In this document: one piece after another, positions 6,621 to 12,908 of the stretch | Layout of the letters: each line of letters opens with the position of its first letter | Numbering within the stretch: position 1 is the stretch's first letter | Source: an uncultured Clostridia bacterium | GTDB taxonomy: Bacteria > Bacillota > Clostridia > TANB77 > CAG-508 | Reading direction: 5' to 3' | Assembly (NCBI GenBank): GCA_947624925.1 | Contig: CANQMG010000021.1 | Span: forward strand, 1-18,547 | DNA: 18,547 bases | Program-made: the position numbers and the translations under genes | Notes under the pieces: generated by a model | What the model was told of the DNA's origin: nothing | Seen by the model: only the letters and a program-made list of their open reading frames with translations | The model's database searches: none

Positions 6621-7697
6621 TTAATTTTTAGGACTAAAGTATGGGTCTTTTTTAGTTAAATCCATATTTATCATTATATTTCCTTCATTACCCTTTTCTT
6701 TTTCTAGTATAATTGGAATTTTTATTATTCTTTCATTAATATTTGATGCATCACCAATATATACATTCTTTTTTTCTCCTTCCATTTCTATTATATAATT
6801 ATTTTTATCTTCTATATTTATTGCTGTTATTTTTTCTAATAGATTATAGCTTGTTGCATAACTTATAATTTCTAAAACTGTTTCCATTTTTTTTAGGTCT
6901 TGCAAACATAATCTTCCTCCAACTACTAATTCATCTCCATATGTTGTTATTCCCTTTAAAACTGGAACTTTTAAAGGTTCATCATTTATTTCTAGGAAAT
7001 ATCCTTGATTATTCATATATATGTATGAACCATTATTTTCAATCATATAAGTAGCTTGTCTTTCCTTAACGTTTATTAATATTTCATCTGGCAAATTTCT
7101 TTTTATTTGAACATCTTCTACATACGCATTTTGCTTGATATTTTTTATAACTTCTCTTTTATTTATATTAAAAATATTTGTATCAATTTGAATTTTTGAT
7201 AAACTAATATATGTATCTTCACTAAATTTTGAATTATTTATTACTTTTATATTTTTTATATTGAAAATTGGTGATAATAGAAAACAAGTAATTGCACCAA
7301 TTAATATTACTATTAATATTCCATATTTAATAATTCTAAGCTTTTTTTTATTCTTTATATTTTTTTCTTTTGTATTTTTATAAGAGGCAGAATCATCTGC
7401 CATCTTATTTTTAGCTTTTTGATTTGACACTTTTTTATTTGGCATTTTTTTATTTGTAACCTTTTTATTTGATGATTTTTTGGTTGCTTTGTTTTTTTTA
7501 TTTGTTTTAGGCGTATCTTTTTTAGGAGGTACATTTACTCCTATTATTATTTCGTTGTCAAGTCCATAAATTTCATCTTTTTTACGTGCATCAATATTTT
7601 TCTTTGACTTTTTTATATTTTTCTTTTTACTTGTTTTATTTTTTGCCTCATCCATATAAAACAAATTTAAATTTCCCTCTTTTGTCTTTTTTTTCAT
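6621..7697 (-). CDS. divIB: Cell-division protein DivIB/FtsQ
   Basis: DivIB is a bitopic divisome protein that in known systems acts with FtsL/DivIC in septal wall synthesis. The 358 residues divide into a cytoplasmic tail of about 123 residues (39 lysines in the first 120), one membrane helix at about 124-145, a POTRA domain at about 146-213 (IFNIKNIKVINNSKFS, then LPDEILINVKERQATYMI) and the FtsQ/DivIB beta domain to about 345. The lysine-rich tail is long for the family and contains five-residue repeats at 76-100. The start ATG follows the murA stop immediately, with GAGGGTG inside the end of murA as ribosome-binding site. The next gene begins 19 bases downstream. Confidence 0.9.
   Translation of the reverse strand: MKKKTKEGNLNLFYMDEAKNKTSKKKNIKKSKKNIDARKKDEIYGLDNEIIIGVNVPPKKDTPKTNKKNKATKKSSNKKVTNKKMPNKKVSNQKAKNKMADDSASYKNTKEKNIKNKKKLRIIKYGILIVILIGAITCFLLSPIFNIKNIKVINNSKFSEDTYISLSKIQIDTNIFNINKREVIKNIKQNAYVEDVQIKRNLPDEILINVKERQATYMIENNGSYIYMNNQGYFLEINDEPLKVPVLKGITTYGDELVVGGRLCLQDLKKMETVLEIISYATSYNLLEKITAINIEDKNNYIIEMEGEKKNVYIGDASNINERIIKIPIILEKEKGNEGNIMINMDLTKKDPYFSPKN
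7398..7472 (-). repeat. 15-bp tandem repeats coding for NKK pentapeptides in DivIB
   Basis: Residues 76-100 of DivIB read SNKKV TNKKM PNKKV SNQKA KNKMA, five imperfect pentapeptides encoded by degenerate 15-bp repeats in the cytoplasmic tail. Confidence 0.6.
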
Positions 7698-8954
7698 CTA
7701 TTCACCCTCTTTTAATATTATTTTAGCTCCTAGATTTCTTAATTTTTTCTCTATATTTTCATATCCTCTTAATATATATTCAATATTCATAATTGTAGTT
7801 TTACCTTTTGCTACTAATCCAGCAAGTATTAATGCTGCTCCGCCTCTTAAATCAGTTGCCTTTACATTTGCACCAGATAATTTTCTTACGCCTTTTATAA
7901 CTGCAGTTCTACCTTCAATAGTAATTTTAGCTCCCATCCTATTTAATTCAGTAACATATTTATATCTATTTTCAAAAATGTTTTCTACTATAATAGATGT
8001 ACCCTTTGCAGTTGAAAGCATGCTAGCAAATATAGATTGCATATCTGTTGGGAATCCTGGATATGGCATTGTTTTTATATCTGTAGCTTTTAATTTTTTA
8101 GGAGCTTGCAAATATAACGTATCTTTTTCTATTTTTATAATACAGCCACATTCTTCTAATTTGTGTATAACTGGTGTTAAATGCTCTGGAACGACATTTT
8201 TTAATTCTAGTTTTCCTCCTGTTAATGCAACAGCACATAAAAGAGTTCCTGCTTCTATTCTATCTGGCATAATATTATAGCTTACATCCTTTAATTTAGT
8301 TACACCATTAATAGTAATATTGTTTGTTCCAGCTCCTTTAATATTTGCTCCCATCTTATTTAAGAAATTTTGTAAGTCAACTATTTCTGGCTCCATAGCA
8401 GCATTTGCAATAACAGTTTCTCCTTTTGCCAAAATAGATGCTAACATTATATTTTCTGTTGCTCCTACACTTGGAAAATCTAATTGAATTTGAGTACCAA
8501 TTATATTGTCACTTTTGCATCTTATAAAACCAGATTCTTCTTCTAATTCAACTCCTAATTTTTCAAATGCTTTTAAATGTAAATCAATCGGTCTTGAGCC
8601 AATATCACATCCGCCAGGATATGAGAACGTAGCCTGTTTTAATCTTCCTAACAATGCTCCTACAATTATAACAGAGGATCTCATTTCTCTCATAAGTTCT
8701 TCTGGAATTTCATGTAATTTTATATTCTTTGAATCAATTACTATTTTACCATTATTCCTCTTAGTTTTGCAACCCAAATACTCTAATATTTTTAACATAA
8801 TTTTTGTATCATGTATATTAGGTACATTATATAATTTTGTAATTCCTCCGTTTAAAATACTTGCAGCTATTATTGGTAATGAGGCATTTTTAGAACCTGA
8901 TACATATGTACTACCTTCTAGCTTTCTTCCACCTTCTACTATATATGTTTTCAT
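7698..8954 (-). CDS. murA: UDP-N-acetylglucosamine 1-carboxyvinyltransferase MurA
   Basis: MurA transfers enolpyruvate from PEP to UDP-GlcNAc, the first committed cytoplasmic step of peptidoglycan synthesis. At 418 residues it has the usual length. Active-site features are all visible: SGSKNASL with K22 and N23, R92, the catalytic cysteine C116 in PGGCDIGSRPIDLH (the residue attacked by fosfomycin), D304 in GFPTDMQ, TDLRGG at 367-372, and R396 in LRGYENIEKKL. The last motif has L where many relatives have D before RGYE, outside the known catalytic set. ATG at 8954 is preceded by AAGGTGA. Its TAG stop touches the ATG of divIB, so the two are transcribed and probably translated together. The cysteine rather than aspartate at 116 predicts fosfomycin sensitivity of the enzyme itself. 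Confidence 0.97.
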   Translation of the reverse strand: MKTYIVEGGRKLEGSTYVSGSKNASLPIIAASILNGGITKLYNVPNIHDTKIMLKILEYLGCKTKRNNGKIVIDSKNIKLHEIPEELMREMRSSVIIVGALLGRLKQATFSYPGGCDIGSRPIDLHLKAFEKLGVELEEESGFIRCKSDNIIGTQIQLDFPSVGATENIMLASILAKGETVIANAAMEPEIVDLQNFLNKMGANIKGAGTNNITINGVTKLKDVSYNIMPDRIEAGTLLCAVALTGGKLELKNVVPEHLTPVIHKLEECGCIIKIEKDTLYLQAPKKLKATDIKTMPYPGFPTDMQSIFASMLSTAKGTSIIVENIFENRYKYVTELNRMGAKITIEGRTAVIKGVRKLSGANVKATDLRGGAALILAGLVAKGKTTIMNIEYILRGYENIEKKLRNLGAKIILKEGE

Positions 8955-9021
8955 AAAAATTTCACCTTCCTTATGTATTATGCTATATATTATGTAGCAT
9001 TTACATAAAAGGTGAATTTTT
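8955..9021 (-). promoter_or_regulatory. Long hairpin over the murA leader and ribosome-binding site
   Basis: This 67-bp imperfect inverted repeat fills the whole space between the truncated BRO stop (9022) and the murA ATG (8954). Pairing runs from A/T ends through TTCACC/GGTGAA (8961-8966 with 9011-9016), TTATGTA/TACATAA (8971-8977 with 9002-9008) and ATGCTA/TAGCAT (8980-8985 with 8995-9000), with small bulges. The murA Shine-Dalgarno AAGGTGA lies in one arm. It could be a terminator for upstream transcription (five T follow on the minus strand), a translational control structure, or both. A weak promoter TTCACC-N16-CATAAT lies inside it. Confidence 0.6.
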
Positions 9022-9549
9022 TTAATTTTGGTAATCTTTTAACATATAATTCAATAATATTAACTTTATGAAAGTACTAATATGTCGTAGAATATCTATA
9101 GTTTTTAGTCTTTGATTTATCCATTCTTCTGAATAGCCTTTTTTTCTGTATATATCTAATGCTCTATTAATTGCTATTTCTGGATCATATGCTTCATCTA
9201 TTCGTTCTTTTCCAACTTGTGCCAACCACAATTTAAAAGGCTCCGCTTTTTTTGATGGAATGGACTGTATTAAACGTAAAACTTGCTCTGTAGTCATTAC
9301 ATCAGTGTTATAATACTTTCCATCTAATGATTTCATTTTCAGTTGGTTAGTAAAACTAACCAACTCACTTCCTTCTTCATTTAATTTGCCTTTCAACCAC
9401 TTCCAATAATTTCTTGATTTTTGATAATCATTATCTGTTAATATAGAAACTACATCAACAACAGAAAAATACCATTTTTCTTGTTCTTCATCCCATTTAG
9501 CTCTAATTTTTTTATCCTCAAATATTTTTAATTCATTATCTTGTCCCAT
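9022..9549 (-). pseudogene. Truncated BRO-N domain gene (decayed duplicate)
   Basis: A 175-residue product from ATG 9549, chosen because the same AGAGAGGTATAAA ribosome-binding sequence precedes the start of the full-length copy. The open frame also reaches a methionine at 9633, but that part is the leader. The BRO-N domain is intact (YFSVVDVVSIL, NYWKWLKG, SIPSKKAEPFKLWL, GKERIDEAYDP, GYSEEWINQRLKTI). After residue 151 it stops matching its neighbour and ends in 24 unrelated residues (DILRHISTFIK ...), so about 140 C-terminal residues are lost. That tail overlaps the 3' repeat at 9069-9089, so it looks like former flanking sequence fused by a deletion. It might still make a BRO-N-only protein; hence pseudogene is a judgement. 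Confidence 0.7.
9069..9089. repeat. BRO 3' tail repeat, copy 1
   Basis: This is 19/21 identical to 9685-9705. It begins 8 bases past the point (about 9097) where the truncated BRO protein loses similarity to the full-length one. It therefore probably marks DNA that originally lay downstream of the gene. Confidence 0.65.
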
Positions 9550-9640
9550 TTTATACCTCTCTTTCTCTTCCTCAAGATATTTAGAAATCCCAAACAACTT
9601 GAAAATGTCTTTTATTTGTTTTATTTTCATCATATTCTAG
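9550..9640 (-). repeat. BRO 5' leader, copy 1
   Basis: This is the counterpart of the leader at 10599-10672, 94% identical over the 67 bases nearest the gene. Here the leader happens to be open in frame with the gene (a possible extension KLFGISKYLEEEKERYK). In copy 2 the same frame is cut by a TAG in place of the TAT, so the leader is best read as non-coding. No good promoter is visible ahead of it. Confidence 0.75.
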
Positions 9641-9684
9641 GTTTTTGTTATTTTAAAAAAAATACGTATGCTCAGTCCAACACC

Positions 9685-9705
9685 TGAAACTATTAATATG
9701 TCGTA
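9685..9705. repeat. BRO 3' tail repeat, copy 2
   Basis: This 21-bp segment 18 bp past the full-length BRO stop matches 19 of 21 bases of 9069-9089, which lies in the 3' end of the truncated BRO gene. The shared perfect core is TACGACATATTA on the minus strand. In one frame the surroundings read FYDILIVSGVGLSIRI before a stop. Confidence 0.65.
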
Positions 9706-9722
9706 AAAATTATTTTTTCTAC

Positions 9723-10598
9723 TTATTTTTTATTTCCACTAGATACAAGTTTTTTTTCTGCTTGTTTTTCTTCAATATATTTATAGTTTAATTTATTGTT
9801 TTTTGTTACAACTGACTCTCCAAGATTTTTTTCAATATCATCTCTTGCAACTTTTGCTGCATGTCCACCCATTTTTGCAACTTTTATATTTTCCTTTAAT
9901 CCATTTGGCTTTTGTTTTGCTGCTAGTCTTTTAGCAGCTTCTTCTGATAAATCTGTTAATATAAGTTCTATATTATCCATATTATCTCTTAAATTTTCTT
10001 TTCTTAATCCTTTATATTGCTTATATTCTTTAGCTGTCATTCCTGACCATTCTTTATATATTTCATTGGTTAATATTGCATATTCAACATTGCTTTCAAT
10101 TCCATTTTCTTTCCATACATCAGTTAATTTTTTGCGTTCTTGAATTGATTTAATTCTTTTAGCAATCCATTCTTCATCATATCCTTTTGTTCGATATAAA
10201 TCAATTGCTCTTTGTAATGAAATTGATGGATCAAATGTTTCATCAATCCTTTCTTTTCCTAAATGAGCTAACCATTGTTTTATAGGTTCAGCATTTTTTG
10301 ATGGAATTGATTCAATTATACGAAACATTCCTTCAATATCAGTAACATCTGTTTCACGATACTTTCCATCTTGTGATTTTAATTTCAACTGTCCGATTTT
10401 TTCGGACACTTCAAATCCATCTTTTATTAAATGACTTTTTAAATCGCTCCAATATTTTCTTGGTCTATTACTTTTTGATATTATCCCCACAATGTCTATT
10501 ACACTAATATAATATTTTTCTTGTTCTTTGTCCCATATTGTTCTTATTGTTTCATTCTTAAAAATTTTATTTATTAATTGCATTTTATTTTCGTCCAT
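9723..10598 (-). CDS. BRO-N domain (phage antirepressor-like) protein, full length
   Basis: This 291-residue protein is of the BRO family, related to phage antirepressors and DinD-like proteins. The BRO-N domain covers about residues 10-112 (IRTIWDKEQEKYYISVIDIVGI, here in part, then KYWSDLK and SIPSKNAEPIKQWL). It is followed by GKERIDETFDP, GYDEEWIAKRIKSI and a conserved C-terminal region (YAILTNEIYKEWSGMTAKEY, AKMGGHAAKVARDDIE). Family members are found in prophages and scattered in bacterial chromosomes; BRO-N is generally taken as DNA binding. The actual target is unknown. There is no other phage gene nearby, so it looks like a stand-alone accessory gene in core DNA. ATG at 10598 has AGAGAGG seven bases ahead. 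It has its own promoter. Confidence 0.85.
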   Translation of the reverse strand: MDENKMQLINKIFKNETIRTIWDKEQEKYYISVIDIVGIISKSNRPRKYWSDLKSHLIKDGFEVSEKIGQLKLKSQDGKYRETDVTDIEGMFRIIESIPSKNAEPIKQWLAHLGKERIDETFDPSISLQRAIDLYRTKGYDEEWIAKRIKSIQERKKLTDVWKENGIESNVEYAILTNEIYKEWSGMTAKEYKQYKGLRKENLRDNMDNIELILTDLSEEAAKRLAAKQKPNGLKENIKVAKMGGHAAKVARDDIEKNLGESVVTKNNKLNYKYIEEKQAEKKLVSSGNKK

Positions 10599-10672
10599 TT
10601 TATACCTCTCTTTCTCTTCCTCAAGCTATTTAGAAATTCCAAACAACTTATAAATGTCTTTTCATTTTTCTA
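10599..10672 (-). repeat. BRO 5' leader, copy 2
   Basis: This untranslated leader of the full-length BRO gene matches the leader of the truncated BRO gene. Counting from the start codon outward, 63 of the first 67 bases are identical (10596-10662 against 9547-9613), and similarity continues more weakly for about 25 bases. It includes the ribosome-binding region AGAGAGGTATAAA. Confidence 0.8.
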
Positions 10673-10701
10673 TTTATATCATATTCCTTAATTTTTTTCA
10701 A
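10673..10701 (-). promoter_or_regulatory. Promoter of the full-length BRO gene
   Basis: The minus strand reads TTGAAA (10696-10701), a 17-bp spacer, then TATAAA (10673-10678), preceded by TGA (extended -10). The 13 bases AATATGATATAAA are identical to the -10 region of the DUF2207 promoter. Transcription would start about 70 bases before the ATG. The equivalent -10 and -35 positions ahead of the truncated BRO gene do not match the consensus. Confidence 0.6.
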
Positions 10702-10883
10702 TACTTTTTGCGAAATTTTGTTCTTATATTTATTTTCATTTTTTTACTTTCTTATAACGAAAAAATTTTATATACTAAAAGTCAATTTTTTCCTATACAA
10801 TAAAAAAATTATCAACTCAATTAGTATTTCCACATTCTAAATTTCATAAGAATTTGCAAAATGGATTATTAATAACACAAAAA

Positions 10884-10929
10884 ATAATTAAAACCTGCAT
10901 AAATTATTATTTACACAGGTTTTAAATAT
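10884..10929 (-). terminator. Terminator of the DUF2207 gene
   Basis: The minus strand forms TTAAAACCTG ... CAGGTTTTAA (perfect 10-bp arms at 10888-10897 and 10916-10925). The stem extends inward through two G-U pairs and TAAAT/ATTTA to a 4-base loop. It is followed by TTATTTTTT. It lies about 60 bases past the stop codon. Confidence 0.75.
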
Positions 10930-10956
10930 AATTATTCTTCCTAAAAATAGATATAT

Positions 10957-10978
10957 GTAGCCTAGGCAGGCACAGGTC
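10957..10978. repeat. GC-rich patch, possible repeat remnant
   Basis: A short GC-rich patch (TGTAGCCTAGGCAGG, then CACAGGTC) follows the DUF2207 stop in otherwise A/T-only DNA. It resembles in wording, though not base for base, the TGTAGGGGCAGGTCA arm of the element at 160-240. It is too short to classify. Confidence 0.3.
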
Positions 10979-10987
10979 ATTTTTCTT

Positions 10988-12757
10988 TTATCTGAATCCT
11001 CCGCCAGATGAGCCTCCTGCTGAGCTACCTCCTCCACTAAAGCTATCTCCTCCGCTACCACTACTGTAACTGCTGCTATATGTTATTCTTTCAGAAATAG
11101 TTCGCCTATCTGCCTCATAATAATATATATGTGAAATGTCTGATATTATTTCATTTGATATATTTATGTCAAAATTTAATTGATTAGTAAAGTCTGGATA
11201 TACCTTGCTAAATTGTTCTTGTACTTTTTTTGCAATTCCTAATAGTTGTGCAAACATTAGATATTGTTCCCATAATTCTACTTCTATATATTCCCTTTCT
11301 TGAATTAAACTATAATCTAATAAGAATTTTTTAAATCCTAATAATTGTACTACTTCTTTTTTAAGTTCAGGATTAACTTTTTTTGATACACTTTTTAATT
11401 TTTTTCCAAAAATATCTTTAAAAATTTTATCTTCTTTTACTGTTGTACATATATATCCTTCTTTTTCTAATTTGTTTTTAACACAATAATCTATATCTTT
11501 AAACCATAAAGCCACCTTAAAATAGTTTGTTTTACACCATTTTTTTAATTCATTTGGCTCTAATATACCATTTACACCTGCAGCTTCTTTTAATATGTTA
11601 AATAATTTTCTTTCATTTGCATCTTCTAAAGATGGCGTATTATTAAATGATATTGTATAATTATGTTTATTTGCTCTTGATAAATTATTGTCATTTTTAT
11701 TAATTATAATGTATTTTTCTTTTACCCACTTTAATAAATATGCTCCAAATATTCCTTCTTTTACCTTTTTTTCAGACATAATTTTATAATTAAATGCAAG
11801 CCAATATGCTTTTTGAATATCTCCATTGCATGGAATATCTCTATAATATTCAATTTTTATAGGAAGATTTCTATCTCCCAAACCAAAATTCATACTTCCA
11901 AATTTAATTTTATTGTAATTTTTTTTAACTTTAATTATGGAGATTATTAACATAAGTATAAGTGGTAAAAATACAACATACATTACAAGTGCTATATCTT
12001 TAGCAAAACTTCCTCTATTATTAGATTTATATAATGCCTCATTGTATACATCATTAAAAAACTTTTGGGATATATTTGTTCTTATATTATATACGTTTTC
12101 TTTAAATCGTATTAATGGTACCATATATTCATAAGAAGATAATTCTCCATTTGACCTAAGAACTATATCTCCTCCTTCAAAATTAATTGTTCCATCATTT
12201 CCAAAACACCATATTTCTGAGTTTTCTGGTGAAAATTCTATAGCATTACTATGTATTTTTATATTACAATTTCCAACATATTGATTCATTTTTAGAAGAT
12301 TAAAATATATACCTTGTGCATCTGCAAACTGTGTTACAAAATTTTTAATAACATACTGCAATGTATATACTCTATGCCCATATTTAGAAATACCCCAACA
12401 TAATTCTAAACTATTATTCGTACATTTTTTACCATATTTATATGCTTTATTTGCAAAGCTACTATCTGTATTCCATATAAATGCTTCGGTATATTTTATT
12501 CCAGTATCATCTGTTACAGAAAAATTAGTAATATCCGAATATCCTAAATTTGCAAAACTCTTATATCCCTCTGTTCCTTCATCTAAATATGTATCCCAAA
12601 TTTCAACTACCTGTGCATCACCATTATCTATTATATTTACATACATATTAATGCTATATATAGTGTTTGCATTTGATTTATTACTAAAAATAATTGATAT
12701 AAATATAATAAATATTATAAATAAAATAATTTTTATTGTTTTATTTTTTATTTTCAT
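10988..12757 (-). CDS. DUF2207 family membrane protein
   Basis: This is a 589-residue member of the DUF2207 (YciQ-like) family of predicted membrane proteins; the biochemical role is not known. An N-terminal hydrophobic helix (about residues 8-25, followed by NKSNA) looks like a signal peptide or anchor. Residues 30-240 form the extracytoplasmic DUF2207 domain (NIIDNGDAQVVEIWD). A second membrane helix spans about 254-276. The cytoplasmic part follows with RDIPCNGDIQKAYWLAFNY at about 306-324. The protein ends in a Gly/Ser-rich tail (570-589, ending GGGFR), as many family members do. The further C-terminal membrane helices found in some relatives are not evident. The start ATG has AAGGGG ahead of it. 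The gene has its own promoter and terminator, so it looks like an independent insertion between rpoC and the division genes. Confidence 0.85.
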   Translation of the reverse strand: MKIKNKTIKIILFIIFIIFISIIFSNKSNANTIYSINMYVNIIDNGDAQVVEIWDTYLDEGTEGYKSFANLGYSDITNFSVTDDTGIKYTEAFIWNTDSSFANKAYKYGKKCTNNSLELCWGISKYGHRVYTLQYVIKNFVTQFADAQGIYFNLLKMNQYVGNCNIKIHSNAIEFSPENSEIWCFGNDGTINFEGGDIVLRSNGELSSYEYMVPLIRFKENVYNIRTNISQKFFNDVYNEALYKSNNRGSFAKDIALVMYVVFLPLILMLIISIIKVKKNYNKIKFGSMNFGLGDRNLPIKIEYYRDIPCNGDIQKAYWLAFNYKIMSEKKVKEGIFGAYLLKWVKEKYIIINKNDNNLSRANKHNYTISFNNTPSLEDANERKLFNILKEAAGVNGILEPNELKKWCKTNYFKVALWFKDIDYCVKNKLEKEGYICTTVKEDKIFKDIFGKKLKSVSKKVNPELKKEVVQLLGFKKFLLDYSLIQEREYIEVELWEQYLMFAQLLGIAKKVQEQFSKVYPDFTNQLNFDINISNEIISDISHIYYYEADRRTISERITYSSSYSSGSGGDSFSGGGSSAGGSSGGGFR

Positions 12758-12793
12758 ATTTTCCCCTTTTAATTAAAAACTTTCATTTTCATT

Positions 12794-12822
12794 TTTATAT
12801 CATATTATAATATTTTTTACAA
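12794..12822 (-). promoter_or_regulatory. Vegetative (sigma-A type) promoter of the DUF2207 gene
   Basis: The minus strand reads TTGTAA (12817-12822), a 17-bp spacer, then TATAAA (12794-12799), with an extended -10 TGA just ahead of TATAAA. It sits about 37 bp before the start codon at 12757 and just after the rpoC terminator, so the gene is probably its own transcription unit. Confidence 0.6.
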
Positions 12823-12870
12823 TAGTTATATTTTTAATTAGTAGAATAAGATCTAACATAATTTTGTTCA

Positions 12871-12902
12871 AAAAAGGACACCAATTATATTGGCGTCCTT
12901 TT
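12871..12902 (-). terminator. Rho-independent terminator of rpoBC
   Basis: The transcript can form an almost perfect stem: AAAAGGACGCCAAT, a 3-base loop, then ATTGGTGTCC followed by a T-run, with one G-U pair. It begins a few bases past the rpoC stop, which is the classic terminator form. Confidence 0.85.
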
Positions 12903-12908
12903 GCTTTT

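Larger units (their letters stand above)
10599..10987. other. 389-bp gene-free region between DUF2207 and the BRO gene
   Basis: From right to left this region holds the GC-rich patch at 10957-10978, the DUF2207 terminator at 10884-10929, about 180 bp of A/T-rich DNA with no structure or reading frame I can support (10702-10883), the BRO promoter at 10673-10701, and the conserved BRO leader. Confidence 0.6.

Noticed and set aside
7700..7770. MurA with L in place of D before the RGYE motif as a functional defect
   Set aside because: The arginine itself and all other catalytic residues are present, and that neighbouring position is not part of the known catalytic set.
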